Shown: positions 1 to 9,200, numbered from the stretch's first letter. The stretch is DNA of 64,000 nt from Ktedonobacter racemifer DSM 44963 (GCF_000178855.1 NZ_ADVG01000003.1:1116001-1180000), one strand, 5' to 3'. Notes: generated from the sequence alone by a model not told the origin. Numbers and translations are program-made.

Positions 1-167
1 CAGAGTCCATGCCAGCATGGACCCTACTAAGCAGATAAGAGCACATAGATAAAAAGTAGTATAGTTGAGAATATAACAGAAAACATCACCCTTGTTGGTG
101 ATTCATTTCACAATCCAGAAAAATGCCCGAAGAGACGCTGCTAAAGCACGCGTCGTCCCACCCACAA
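1..167. repeat. Intergenic DNA with two dispersed-repeat fragments
   Basis: No gene is seen here. Bases 6-27 carry the palindromic unit TCCATGCCAGCATGGA followed by CCCTAC, which recurs at 43395-43416 and, in variant form, at 25410-25493. Bases 133-154 carry the 22-nt unit with core GCTGCTAAAGCACGCG, which recurs exactly at 48090-48111 and in part at 51564-51578. Both look like non-coding dispersed repeats at the 3' side of the regulator gene that ends at 168. Confidence 0.5.
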
Positions 168-3100
168 CTAATGTAAATGAAGGCGCTGGGCCAGGACTAT
201 GGCATCCAGGCGTCGATTGACACCCAGCTTACGATAGATACTTGTAACGTGTGTTTTAATTGTGTTGCGCGAGACAATCAGCGTCTCGGCCATTTCCGCG
301 TAGGTCTGCCCGGCTATCAGCAGACGTAACACTCGTTGCTCCTGGGTTGTGAGCGGTTCAAGAAGGACCTGGGAGAGAGGCTTGTCACCTGGTGTGAGCA
401 TATGTGTTGGCTCTACCTGGGACGCTTGCTCCATCTTCTTGCGCGCTCTCCGGGTCTTCTCTTCTTTGAAGGACTGGAGCAATAGCGAGACATGTGAGAT
501 AGAGAGAGTAGGAAATGCGTTTGCTGTATCTTCCATACCAGTCGTGTCGTCGAGGAAGCTCTGAAGCACCTGCTCCATGGCTTCTCCGGCATCGAGATAT
601 GGGCGAATATGCCCCTCTGACTCTGTTAGCATTAGCAAGCGGGCCGCGATCTGCCTGGCCTGAGAGAGGTCGCCAGAGCCATGGAGCGCCGCGACCTGGA
701 GTGCCAGCAGAGGGATAATATCCCATGCTCGCTGGTCCTGTTCCGCGTTTGCCAGGAGGTGCTCCAGGACGTGTTGTGCCTCTGAGTATTGCTTCTGGGC
801 AATATAGGCTCGAACCAGCGCCATGTGCTCCCATTCATCGTTGTTTTCTAGCGCTCCTGGTTCAAAGACATACGCGGAGGTCCAGGCCCTGGTGGCTGTA
901 AGATTCCCCTGCGTCAACCAGAGATCCACGCGCGCAGCCGTTACTTTGACGCGATGAATTTCAAGCTTATTGCGTCCCAGCAATGCCTCGGACTCCTGAA
1001 GCGCCTGTTCCGCCTCCGCCAGGTCTCCCATCGCGATAGAAACCATAACCTGAGAGTAATATCCCAACATGAAGAGATCTAGATTCTGCCAGGAGCGGGC
1101 GTTCTGCAACAGGTGGTGTAGATGTGTTTGTGCCTCCGCCAGGTTATTCCACACCAGGTGCAATTCAATCAGAGTAAGGTGCAGATAGCCGCGTGTCGTC
1201 ATCTGCCCCTCCATCTGATCCAGTAACTCAAGGGCGTTCAAACACTCCTGGTGAGACAGATGCATATGACCTGTCACCATGTAGGCATTCGCCAGCCACT
1301 GCATCATCTTAATAAGCATATAGCTATCCTGAGCCTGCTGTGCCAATGCCTTCGTTTTGTGCAGAGAGGGCACAAGCGGCGCGAAGTCGCCAAGCAAATG
1401 GTGACTCAGGACCATGCTGACCGTTGGTGGTAGTTTCCAGGCCAGTTCGTCATCTTTTACCAGTTCTTGCATCTCCTGGCTGAGCGCGTGCAATCGCTCG
1501 CCATCGCCTTCTTGATACACATCTCTCATGGCTTGCCACCCGCGCAACAGGCGGATGCGATTGGAGAGCCGAATTCGTTCTCTCTCTGTGAGCAGGTCTT
1601 GCTGGCTGCGCTGGAGCATCTGCTCTACAGCGGAAATTGTCTGCTCTACCTGGAGGCGCATTTTCGCGCGGTGGTTATCTGCCATATAGAGCGTATTGCG
1701 CAGGAGATGCAGAGCGGAGGAGAGCGCGAGCGCGGCATGCACCTGTAGCACCGCCTCGGGTAGCCCCATGATCCAGGTATGTAAGGTTTGTGCTTCTCCT
1801 CGCAGCCACATCTGGTCAGCGACGCGCTCCATGAGAGATGCGGCATACGTGTAGTCGGCGGCCTGTAAGGCATAGACAATGGCCTCTCGCATATCCCCAT
1901 GCTGCTCATGCCAGCGAGCCGCGCGTTGCTGGAGCAGCGGCACCATCTCTGGTTGTGTGGCCCGTAAACGGGCGAGCAACGCCTCACGAAAGAGAGCATG
2001 CACACGATACCAGCGCAGTTCCTCATCTAGAGGCACCAGGAAGAGGTTAGCGCGCACACCTGCCTCTAGAAGCTCCCGGCTATTGGCCTGAGCGGTAACA
2101 GCTTGGCAGAGAGAGGCCGTCATCTGATTGAGGATGGAGGTATGGAGCAAAAACGCCTGCAAAGCCTGTGGCTGGCCAACCAGGATTTCCTCCTGTATAT
2201 AATGCAACAGATGACGATGGCCACCGGAAAATGTCTGTACAAAGGTAGAAGGGTCCACATGGTGACGCATAGAGAGTGCCGCCAACTGTAAGCCCGCGAT
2301 CCAGCCCTCAGTGCGACTCGCCAACGTTGCTATAGCTGTCTCCTCCAGCGAGAGCGCCATTGTGTGCGTCAAGAAGTGCGCCGCCTCTTCGGTCTGAAAG
2401 CGCAGATCCACGTCTCTCAATTCTAAGAGCTGGTTGCGAACACGCAGGCGCGCGAGCGGGAACGGTGGATCGACTCGGCTGGCAATCACAAGGTGCACAT
2501 CTGCTGGCAGGTGCTCAAGCAGGTATAGGAACGTATCATGCACGGATTGCTCACCAATCACATGATAGTCATCCAGCACAAGCACGATTGGTTCAGCCAG
2601 GGCGCTCAACTCGTTGAGCAGTGTCATCAGGATAGTGGTAAGTGGAGGAGGTTGCGCTGCACGCAGCATCGCCAGGACCGTCTTGCCCGATCTGGGCAGA
2701 CTGGTACGCAACGCCGCGAGTATAGAGATCCAGAAGCGCGCTGGATCATTGTCCAGCTCATCCAGCGATAACCAGGCAATCGAGCAGGTAGAGCGTGCCA
2801 CCCACGCGGAGAGGAGGGTCGTCTTGCCCCAGCCAGCCGAGGCGGAGATCAGCGTCAGAGGATAGGAGAGAGCAGTATCAAGTTTGTCCAGCAGGCGTTC
2901 GCGTGTTACCAGTAGAGCTGGCAAACGTGGATGAGAGAGCCTGGTCTCTACCAGTTGCAGCATTTGCCCCGTCTCAGGCGGTGGCGGGATTGGCGTAGGG
3001 GTGACAGGCACCTGCTCGCTATTGAGGGCTCTGGCTACCTCTTCCAGGCGCGCGGACGTCAGGTTGGCTCCTCGTCCGATATAGCGCTTACGTGTATGAT

Positions 3101-3335
3101 TAGCAACGGTATGATAGGCATACCAGTACCCTGACCCTCGTGACCGGCCCTCTTTCAACATGCTCATGTGACCATGCTGACCTTGAAAGGTGAAAGAAGT
3201 GTGCGTTGAAAGCCAGCCAAGCCAGCGCTTTTCCTCGCCTGGCACTAATAGCTGTGGTGGATTCTCAGGCGTATGAAGGATATAGGTGTTGTTCTCGGAG
3301 GACCAGGTAAGGGCATGAGTGGGTGACTTCGGCAT
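168..3335 (-). CDS. MalT-like LuxR-family STAND ATPase regulator
   Basis: Large signal-transducing ATPase with a C-terminal DNA-binding domain, expected to bind an inducer through its TPR-like repeats and activate transcription. Start chosen at MPKSPTH because GGAAAGG lies 5 bases before the ATG; the frame runs 22 codons further upstream without such a site. Residues ~65-105 (GYWYAYHTV, KRYIGRG, then a helix) resemble an AP2/Arm-type DNA-binding fold. Walker A is SAGWGKTTLL (~166-175) and Walker B is VLVLDDYHV. The middle is helical and TPR-like. The last ~65 residues form a LuxR HTH (LTTQEQRVLRLL, NTIKTHVTSIYRKL). It stands alone, so its target is unknown. Family assignment is firm; inducer and regulon are not. 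Confidence 0.9.
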   Translation of the reverse strand: MPKSPTHALTWSSENNTYILHTPENPPQLLVPGEEKRWLGWLSTHTSFTFQGQHGHMSMLKEGRSRGSGYWYAYHTVANHTRKRYIGRGANLTSARLEEVARALNSEQVPVTPTPIPPPPETGQMLQLVETRLSHPRLPALLVTRERLLDKLDTALSYPLTLISASAGWGKTTLLSAWVARSTCSIAWLSLDELDNDPARFWISILAALRTSLPRSGKTVLAMLRAAQPPPLTTILMTLLNELSALAEPIVLVLDDYHVIGEQSVHDTFLYLLEHLPADVHLVIASRVDPPFPLARLRVRNQLLELRDVDLRFQTEEAAHFLTHTMALSLEETAIATLASRTEGWIAGLQLAALSMRHHVDPSTFVQTFSGGHRHLLHYIQEEILVGQPQALQAFLLHTSILNQMTASLCQAVTAQANSRELLEAGVRANLFLVPLDEELRWYRVHALFREALLARLRATQPEMVPLLQQRAARWHEQHGDMREAIVYALQAADYTYAASLMERVADQMWLRGEAQTLHTWIMGLPEAVLQVHAALALSSALHLLRNTLYMADNHRAKMRLQVEQTISAVEQMLQRSQQDLLTERERIRLSNRIRLLRGWQAMRDVYQEGDGERLHALSQEMQELVKDDELAWKLPPTVSMVLSHHLLGDFAPLVPSLHKTKALAQQAQDSYMLIKMMQWLANAYMVTGHMHLSHQECLNALELLDQMEGQMTTRGYLHLTLIELHLVWNNLAEAQTHLHHLLQNARSWQNLDLFMLGYYSQVMVSIAMGDLAEAEQALQESEALLGRNKLEIHRVKVTAARVDLWLTQGNLTATRAWTSAYVFEPGALENNDEWEHMALVRAYIAQKQYSEAQHVLEHLLANAEQDQRAWDIIPLLALQVAALHGSGDLSQARQIAARLLMLTESEGHIRPYLDAGEAMEQVLQSFLDDTTGMEDTANAFPTLSISHVSLLLQSFKEEKTRRARKKMEQASQVEPTHMLTPGDKPLSQVLLEPLTTQEQRVLRLLIAGQTYAEMAETLIVSRNTIKTHVTSIYRKLGVNRRLDAIVLAQRLHLH

Positions 3336-3497
3336 GAATTCCTTTCCAAAGTGTATTTCATCCCCAACTCCCCCAACACAAGCCGAGTATAGCAGAGACA
3401 AAGCATGGAAGCAAGCAGTAATGGTAGTAGAGCCAGGGCTCGGGCAGATGCCCGAGCCACCCGCCCATACATATACTTCTTGAGCGCCGCAGGTGTG

Positions 3498-4379
3498 CTA
3501 CTGGACGATGCGTGGATAGAGCTGCGCGCCGATAATGATCAGGATGGTTGTGACCACAAGGAGGATGCCGAAATCGGCTAGCAGGGCAGGAGCACTAATG
3601 CCGTCACCAATCATGAGCATGCGGACACCATCGACGAGATAGGTCAGCGGATTGATGTGCGCGATAACCTGAAGCCACGAGGGCATAATAGCGATAGGAT
3701 AAATGGCATTACTGGCGAAGAACATGGGCATGGTAATTACCTGGCCAATGCCCATGACGCGATCACGCGTCTTCAGCAGACAGGCGATGATCAGCGAGAG
3801 AGTTGAGAAGCAGGCCGCGCCTATCATGACCAGGACCAGGACGCCCAGGATCGCCAGCGGATTGGCATACATATGCACGCCTAGCAACAGCGCCAGCAGG
3901 TAGATGACAACGGCCTGGGGAAGCGAGCGAATGCCAGTAGAGAGGGCCTTGCCCAGTACAAGCGCACCACGTGGCGTCGGGCTGGCGAGAAACTTATGGA
4001 TCACACCCAGGTCGCGCTCCCAGATGATGGCGATGCCAGCAAAGATCGAGATGAAGAGCACGCTCTGTGAGAGAATACCGGGAGACATAAACTCCAGGTA
4101 ACTAATCTTGCCCGTTGGGATAGCGCGAATGCGCGTAAAGACTTCACCAAAGACGAGCAGCCAGAGAGCTGGCTGGACCGCGCGCATTATCAGGTCAGTG
4201 AAGTCGTGGCGGATCTTGCGCACCTCCCACTCGGCGATGGTAAAGGTCTTGCGGAAGAAGTTGGACAGGACCGCTACAGGTGAGTGTTGAAGCGCGATAG
4301 TGGTCGCGGGTTGTTGCGCCAACGATAGCTGTTCGTTAGCCAAGTCTTCGGGCCGTGCGTCTTGCTCGCGAAGTTTCAC
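3498..4379 (-). CDS. ABC-2 type exporter permease (DrrB-like)
   Basis: Membrane subunit of a drug or lipid exporter, paired with the ATPase encoded just upstream. The protein has a cytoplasmic N-terminus and about six hydrophobic segments typical of the ABC-2 family (for example SVLFISIFAGIAIIW and LADFGILLVVTTILII near the C-terminus). The GTG start at 4379 has AGGAGG 8 bases upstream, lies inside the 3' end of the ATPase gene and overlaps it by 44 nt, which implies translational coupling. A longer reading from 4454 is open but lacks a ribosome site. It belongs to the MarR-ATPase-permease operon. Substrate cannot be read from the sequence. Confidence 0.88.
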   Translation of the reverse strand: MKLREQDARPEDLANEQLSLAQQPATTIALQHSPVAVLSNFFRKTFTIAEWEVRKIRHDFTDLIMRAVQPALWLLVFGEVFTRIRAIPTGKISYLEFMSPGILSQSVLFISIFAGIAIIWERDLGVIHKFLASPTPRGALVLGKALSTGIRSLPQAVVIYLLALLLGVHMYANPLAILGVLVLVMIGAACFSTLSLIIACLLKTRDRVMGIGQVITMPMFFASNAIYPIAIMPSWLQVIAHINPLTYLVDGVRMLMIGDGISAPALLADFGILLVVTTILIIIGAQLYPRIVQ

Positions 4380-5136
4380 GGTAACTCCCTCCTGATTCCA
4401 GGGCATCGCCCGCGTAGTAGACAAACACATCGTTAAGGTCAGGGTCCTCGCCATCCACCGTCGCCTTGAGCTCGTCCGGCGTGCCGATAGCGACGATCTC
4501 GCCCCAGTGCATAATGCCGATACGCGAGCAGAGGCTATCGGCCTCTTCCATCGAATGCGTGGTCAGGAAGATGGTCATATCATTTTCCTGCCGAAGTTGC
4601 ATCAGGTGGTCCCAGATGGCCTGGCGCGCCACGGGATCGAGGCCCACTGTCGGCTCATCCAGGAAGAGCACGCGTGGCTGGTGCAACAGAGATTGTGCCA
4701 CCTCCAGTCGGCGAATCATACCACCAGAGTAGTTGCGCACCAGCTGGCCACTGGCATCGGTAAGGCCCACGAAGGAGAGCACCTCTTCAATACGCTCCTT
4801 GCGCCGAGCGCGAGGAAGGCTATACAACTTCGCGAAGATGAGCAGGTTCTCAAAACCTGTCAGGTTACCATCGGCTGAGAGAGCCTGGGGAACATAGCCG
4901 ATACTACTGCGTACCGCGTTAGTCTGGTGGATAATATCGAAGCCGTTGACTGTCGCGCCTCCCGCTGTGGGCGAGAGCAAGGTGGTCAGCATCTTAATGG
5001 TCGTGCTCTTACCCGCGCCGTTGGGTCCAAGCAGACCAAAGACCTCGCCTTGTTCAACCTCAAAGCTAATGCCCTTGACCGCCTCGTGATCGCCAAAGCG
5101 CTTCACCAGTTGTCGGACCTGAATGATTGCTGTCAT
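4336..5136 (-). CDS. ABC transporter ATP-binding protein (DrrA-like)
   Basis: Energises export through the ABC-2 permease encoded downstream. Walker A GPNGAGKST, signature YSGGMIRRLEVAQ, Walker B RVLFLDEPTVGLD and a switch histidine (TTHSMEEAD) are all present, and the ~266-aa length suits the DrrA/CcmA subfamily. The ATG at 5136 begins 7 bases after the MarR stop codon, and the ribosome site (GGAGAATAGGA) overlaps that stop. An in-frame ATG at 5154 is possible but less well placed. The gene is second in a MarR-ATPase-permease operon, so expression should follow the MarR operator at 5589-5619. Confidence 0.92.
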   Translation of the reverse strand: MTAIIQVRQLVKRFGDHEAVKGISFEVEQGEVFGLLGPNGAGKSTTIKMLTTLLSPTAGGATVNGFDIIHQTNAVRSSIGYVPQALSADGNLTGFENLLIFAKLYSLPRARRKERIEEVLSFVGLTDASGQLVRNYSGGMIRRLEVAQSLLHQPRVLFLDEPTVGLDPVARQAIWDHLMQLRQENDMTIFLTTHSMEEADSLCSRIGIMHWGEIVAIGTPDELKATVDGEDPDLNDVFVYYAGDALESGGSYRETSRARRTARRLG

Positions 5137-5143
5137 GCGTATC

Positions 5144-5563
5144 CTATTCTCCAAATCCCTGGGCTTCCGCGACCTCCAGCAACCGACCTATCAGGTGCTG
5201 GAGCTGCTCCTGTTCTTCAGCGCTAAGCTCGCCTAACAGGCTCATTAGCACCGTACGCCTACGTTTGCGCCCCGCTTCAATAAGGGCCTCCCCCTGCTCC
5301 GTAAGCGCGATATGCACTACCCGCTCATCGTCTGTGCGGCGCTGGCGCGTGATAAGCTCAGCCTTCTCCAGGCGCTTACAAGCTGTAGTCGCAGAACCTG
5401 GACTGATACCCAGTCCATGTGCCAGTTCGCCCAGACTTGCGGATCCGTGCTTGTCCAGGTAGCGCATCAACCAGTACTGCTGCGGCGTCATTTCGGCGGT
5501 ACGCAGTGGTCTGATTATACGTGTCAGGGTCAACAGCTCTTCCGCGAGGTGCTCTGTCTCCAT
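5144..5563 (-). CDS. MarR family transcriptional regulator
   Basis: Winged-helix repressor of about 139 residues, probably controlling its own operon, which also encodes the ABC exporter. The family core is visible: MTPQQYWLMRYLD, the recognition region LGISPGSATTACKRLEKAELI, and the wing RRTDDERVVHIALTEQG. The start METEHLAEE at 5563 is preferred because the operator palindrome and the -10 element lie just upstream; the longer reading from 5650 would put the promoter inside the gene. AGGA lies 14-17 bases before this ATG, which is a weak site. The inducer is not known; a toxic compound exported by the pump would fit. Confidence 0.88.
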   Translation of the reverse strand: METEHLAEELLTLTRIIRPLRTAEMTPQQYWLMRYLDKHGSASLGELAHGLGISPGSATTACKRLEKAELITRQRRTDDERVVHIALTEQGEALIEAGRKRRRTVLMSLLGELSAEEQEQLQHLIGRLLEVAEAQGFGE

Positions 5564-5588
5564 ATACGTGTGTACTGTATCCTTCCGC

Positions 5589-5619
5589 ATTTGAGTATCA
5601 AACGTTTTGATATTCAAAT
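5589..5619 (-). promoter_or_regulatory. MarR operator palindrome
   Basis: Imperfect 31-bp palindrome, ATTTGAGTATCAAAC / G / TTTTGATATTCAAAT. Thirteen of the 15 positions in the arms are complementary. It covers the expected transcription start and the leader of the MarR-ABC operon, an ideal position for repression. Size and AT-rich symmetry match known MarR-family operators; binding by the adjacent MarR is inferred. Confidence 0.7.
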
Positions 5620-5621
5620 TA

Positions 5622-5650
5622 ATTATACGTAGTTTTCTCTCTTTATACAA
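5622..5650 (-). promoter_or_regulatory. Promoter of the MarR-ABC exporter operon
   Basis: On the minus strand a -35 TTGTAT (5645-5650) and a -10 TATAAT (5622-5627) are separated by exactly 17 bases. The predicted start near 5615 falls inside the MarR palindrome. Confidence 0.7.
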
Positions 5651-5667
5651 GGAGAAGATAAAAACAC

Positions 5668-5849
5668 TTCAGGGCTTCTCAAATGCTCTTTTTGAGCATC
5701 TGCTTTTGCGCCTGCTGCACTCAAGGGTAAGGAGAGATGGACTGTGTCGCATGGGCGAATGCCCATGCGACACAGTCCATCTCTCCTTACCACCAGCGAG
5801 CTTGCGAGCCGGAATGACATAGTATAGATAACTTTTGAGAAGCCCTGAA
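5668..5849. repeat. Nested inverted repeat: 16-bp outer arms around a 31-bp perfect hairpin
   Basis: The outer arms TTCAGGGCTTCTCAAA (5668-5683) and its exact complement (5834-5849) enclose two hairpins: a small one (ATGCTC/GAGCAT near 5684-5699) and a perfect 31-bp stem with a GAAT loop (5726-5756 and 5761-5791). The element lies between the end of the histidine kinase (5852) and the MarR promoter. It could end kinase transcription, but it is far larger than a normal terminator and has no long U tract. A MITE-like origin is possible. Confidence 0.75.
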
Positions 5850-5851
5850 AA

Positions 5852-7345
5852 TCACATTTGATTTAGGGGGAGAATGAAGTAGAAGGTAGAGCCTTGATCG
5901 GGCTCGCTCTCAACGCCGATCTTGCCACCGTGAAGCGAGATGATTGTCTGGCAGATATAGAGCCCCAGGCCCAGGCCCATAGAACCGCCGGGGCCGCCCT
6001 GGATACGCCTGCCGGGCACCTGGTAGAAGCGCTCCCAGACACGTTTCTGCTCCTCCGGAGTAAGGCCGAGGCCTTCATCGTGTACGGCGACCTTGACGTG
6101 TTTGGCATTCACTTCGACGTTGATTTTGATAGGTTTGTCATCGGGCGAATATTTGATGGCGTTTGTCAGGATGTTATCGAGAACCTGGCTGATACGCATG
6201 GCATCCACAATAACCGGAATATATGGCTCTGCGGGAACCGTCAGCTCGAAACGGCGTTCGGGATTGGTAATCTGTGCATCCCCTATGACCTGACGCATAA
6301 TACAGATGAGATCGATAGGCAAGGGATTAATGGCCAGTCGCCCCTGGGCCATACGGTTGGCATCTACGATATCGTTGATAATACGACATTCAGCGGTCAC
6401 CTGCTGTTCGGCGCGCTCCAGATTTTTTTGCAAGCGGTCTGTAGTCTCAATAAACTTCTCTGGTTGTTCGGGTGTCAGTAGTTTTAGACGCTTACGCATC
6501 ATCTGCAAGCTTGTGCTGATGCCGGTAAGCGGGGTGCGCAGTTCGTGACTGGCCATGCTCAGAAAGGTATCGCGAAGCTGCTCCTGGGCCTTCTGCTCAT
6601 CAATACCGTGCGCCACGATATAAATCACGCCTTCATCCAGATTGGGGCGCGCCGACCAGGCAATCCAGCGATAGGTTCCGTCTTTCGTGCGGTAACGATT
6701 CTCCGCCGCTTGTATGGCTTCTCCACGCTGCAAGCGTTTCATCTCAGTAAGTTTGATCTTTACATCATCGGGATGCACATAATCTAGCGAATCTCGCCCA
6801 ATAACATCCTCTGGTTTATAGCCAAGCAGCTTCTCAAAGGCAGGGTTCACCTGGATATAACGCCCCTCCATATCAATCACACTGATGATGTCCAGCGACA
6901 TCTCAAAGATGTGGCGTAGCTCTTCTTCTTTACGCTTCTGCTCCGTAATATCAAAGGCCTGGTGAACGATGCACGTCACCATTCCCTGTTCATCAATAAT
7001 AGGATTAAAGATGTAGCTACTACAACGCTCCTCGCCTTCTACTGTGTGGTAGCGCGCGCTCCCGCGTATGGGGTGCCCTTTCGCAGCCCTGGCAATTTCG
7101 CCTTTTATTTGCTCCTGCTCATGGGGAAGTTCATCCCACCAGCCGACCTGCCATAAGGGTACGCCGATCTGCTTCTCTTTGGGGAGTGCTGTAATAGGCA
7201 ACCAGGTCTCGATTACATCTATAATCACGCCTTCAACATCTAGAATAACAAGATAACCTTGTACATGGCGCAAAATGGTATGCAGATAATCTTCTTGCGT
7301 TTGCGTTATCACCGCTTGTTTTTGCAGCTTTGGGCGCAGGAACAT
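5852..7345 (-). CDS. PAS-domain sensor histidine kinase
   Basis: Soluble sensor kinase of about 497 residues. Two PAS/PAC units come first: one around residues 15-130, and a second from HIFEMSLDIISVIDMEG with the motif LGYKPEDVIGRDSLDYVHPDD. A HisKA domain follows with phospho-acceptor SMASHELRTPLTG, then an HATPase_c domain with N box (DNILTNAIKYS), G1 (VHDEGLGLTPEEQ) and G2 (SMGLGLGLYI). The ATG at 7345 has GGAGGAG 7 bases upstream; the 12 extra upstream codons have no such site. No membrane segment and no adjacent response regulator, so it is an orphan kinase, possibly sensing redox state or a small molecule inside the cell. Confidence 0.9.
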   Translation of the reverse strand: MFLRPKLQKQAVITQTQEDYLHTILRHVQGYLVILDVEGVIIDVIETWLPITALPKEKQIGVPLWQVGWWDELPHEQEQIKGEIARAAKGHPIRGSARYHTVEGEERCSSYIFNPIIDEQGMVTCIVHQAFDITEQKRKEEELRHIFEMSLDIISVIDMEGRYIQVNPAFEKLLGYKPEDVIGRDSLDYVHPDDVKIKLTEMKRLQRGEAIQAAENRYRTKDGTYRWIAWSARPNLDEGVIYIVAHGIDEQKAQEQLRDTFLSMASHELRTPLTGISTSLQMMRKRLKLLTPEQPEKFIETTDRLQKNLERAEQQVTAECRIINDIVDANRMAQGRLAINPLPIDLICIMRQVIGDAQITNPERRFELTVPAEPYIPVIVDAMRISQVLDNILTNAIKYSPDDKPIKINVEVNAKHVKVAVHDEGLGLTPEEQKRVWERFYQVPGRRIQGGPGGSMGLGLGLYICQTIISLHGGKIGVESEPDQGSTFYFILPLNQM

Positions 7346-7823
7346 ATATATACTCCTCCATGGTAGACGATGAGTAAGCATCCATACTAACTCCTGTCTC
7401 CACGTAAAAAAGGCACAGTTACTTTCATATTGAATATATCATAGAAATTTGTGTAACACAAACTGATCGATTAAACAATTAGTGTGTGACGCACCTCTTT
7501 ATAAATAACGTGACTGAACACGCTTTTTCTATATGCTCTATTTTGCGTCTGCGTAGCTTAAAAGGGGTAGCGGGCAATACGAGCATCGTCGGCATTCTCT
7601 TTTCTTTCCAGTATGATTCTCTTCATTTTTCAGGGGATCTCATGCAGAGAACCAGGCCAACACTGTCAGCATAGCCGGGGGAGCGGCCCGTTGCGTGAAG
7701 GACATCATGCTCTGTATCGAACATGCCCGTTTCTCTCATTGTCCAGAGAAAGCAAGCGTTTCTCCTCGCAGCCGTTGCACGTCCCGCATGGGGGAACACC
7801 AAAGAGGCTTTTGTACTCTCGAT
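7346..7823. other. Intergenic stretch with no intact gene
   Basis: About 480 bases without a convincing coding region. The right part (about 7700-7823) shows weak, gapped resemblance to the matching part of the MocR gene (about 14890-15010) and probably extends the MocR relic that begins at 7824. The AT-rich left part (7400-7480) may hold the kinase promoter, but no consensus pair was found. Confidence 0.4.
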
Positions 7824-8051
7824 TAGCCTTCAGCACAGAGTTGTTCATAGGCATTGCTCACTGTATTTTCAGAGAAATACCTAATTCGCTTGCCAGAGCC
7901 CGTGTTGATGGGAGGACTTGACCTGGGTGCAATTGACCACTGAGGATGGCATGACGCAGTCGATCATACAACTGGCGATGCAATGGCATCGTGAATGTGC
8001 GATTGAGGGCAAGATCTGCTGTGTTTTGAAGGGCTTGTCGTCTTTTTGCAT
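7824..8051 (-). pseudogene. MocR/GntR regulator fragment (broken copy)
   Basis: The DNA is nearly identical to the 5' end of the intact MocR gene at 13726-15237 and encodes the GntR winged helix (MPLHRQLYDRLRHAIL, PSTRALASELGIS). Compared with that copy it has lost one base just after the start codon (8051) and gained two bases near 7865, which breaks the frame after SELGIS. A stop follows soon after where the good copy reads EGYIERK. The whole aminotransferase-like part is missing. It is the left end of the direct repeat described at 7824-8578. Confidence 0.85.
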
Positions 8052-8578
8052 GATTGAAAAGGAAGTCCCCAGCAAATGATACCATCAAATTTGCAAAAAT
8101 GACTCTTGAAGGGACTCTCTTTCTAGACTATGCTTCCTGCAAAGGTCAGCACACGTTCTGACTGCAAGGCTTCTTCTTGGTAGAGATTGCTGAGAATGCG
8201 AGTGCACATCAATGTATGTGTATTCTGCAAGCATATACACATCGAACTGGCGAGCCTTTGATTGGTAACAGAGGTGTTGATGATCTTCTATGCAAATTCC
8301 ATAGCATGCTTATCCAAGACTTTCCAACACTCATCAGAATAGATGTTTAAACAACACAAGCCCAACTTACGGGCTACGAAGTAGGAGGTTCAGTATGAAG
8401 ATTGTGGTTATTGGCGGCAGTGGACTCATCGGAAAAAAGCTTGTGAACAAGCTTCGTGAGCGTGGCCATCAGGTCGTGGCGGCGTCACCTAGCACAGGCG
8501 TCAACACCATCACTGGTGAGGGGTTAGCTCAAGCGCTTGTCGGCGCCCAGGTGGTCGTCGACGTGGCGAACGCGCCTT
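7824..8578. repeat. Direct repeat copy A (MocR 5' end, promoter region and NmrA 5' end)
   Basis: Nearly identical to 15011-15764 at a constant offset of about 7186 bases, with a few substitutions and three small indels. Copy A keeps the intact NmrA gene and a broken MocR; copy B keeps the intact MocR and a broken NmrA. The two therefore bracket 6.4 kb as a direct repeat, either after duplication with reciprocal loss or after recombination between related loci. Confidence 0.85.
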
Positions 8579-9150
8579 CGTGGGAGGACAAGGCCGTTTT
8601 AGAGTTCTTCGAGACATCAGGTCGCAATCTCCTGGCCGCAGAAGCGGCCGCTGGTGTGGGACATCACGTTGCACTGTCGGTCGTCGGCACCGACCGTCTT
8701 CCCCAGAATGGGTACTACCGAGCGAAGGTGGCCCAAGAAAACCTGATCAAGGCTTCGAAGGTTCCCTATACCATCCTTCGCGCAACGCAGTTCTTCGAGT
8801 TCGTCGGCGGCATCGCCCAAGAGGCTAGCGATGGACAAACTATTCGCTTGTCGTCTGCATTTATACAGCCCATCTTGTCGGATGACGTTGCGGCTGCACT
8901 GGCCGACGTCACACTCGAGGCGCCTGTGAACGGCATGGTTGAAGTGGCTGGTCCCGAAAAGATACGTCTCGATGAACTCGTGCGCCGATTTTTGAGTGCG
9001 AACAAAGACACACGCCAGGTCATCACAGACGTTCACGCACGCTTCTTCGGCTCAGAGCTGGATGATTACTCCCTCATCCCAGGCGACAACGCGCGGATCG
9101 CTCCGACGCGTTTCGAGGAATGGCTCAGCCGCTCTCTACCTCAAAGGTAA
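8395..9150 (+). CDS. NmrA-like NAD(P)-binding SDR family protein
   Basis: Atypical short-chain dehydrogenase of 251 residues with a Rossmann fingerprint at the very start (VVIGGSGLIGKKL). Further landmarks are VVVDVANAPSW, LSVVGTDRLP, the YYRAKVAQE segment in the place of the usual YxxxK, and ILRATQFFEFV, which is typical of the NmrA/azoreductase-like group. The start follows GTAGGAGGTTCAGT, a good ribosome site. The intact MocR gene lies next to another copy of this same 5' region at 15581 and is transcribed divergently from it, so MocR may control this gene type. Substrate unknown; quinone or nitroaromatic reduction is typical for relatives. Confidence 0.85.
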   Translation: MKIVVIGGSGLIGKKLVNKLRERGHQVVAASPSTGVNTITGEGLAQALVGAQVVVDVANAPSWEDKAVLEFFETSGRNLLAAEAAAGVGHHVALSVVGTDRLPQNGYYRAKVAQENLIKASKVPYTILRATQFFEFVGGIAQEASDGQTIRLSSAFIQPILSDDVAAALADVTLEAPVNGMVEVAGPEKIRLDELVRRFLSANKDTRQVITDVHARFFGSELDDYSLIPGDNARIAPTRFEEWLSRSLPQR

Positions 9151-9200
9151 GTCAGTAAGGCAGGATCGACGCCCAGCCTCAACAAACCTCACCAACACTT

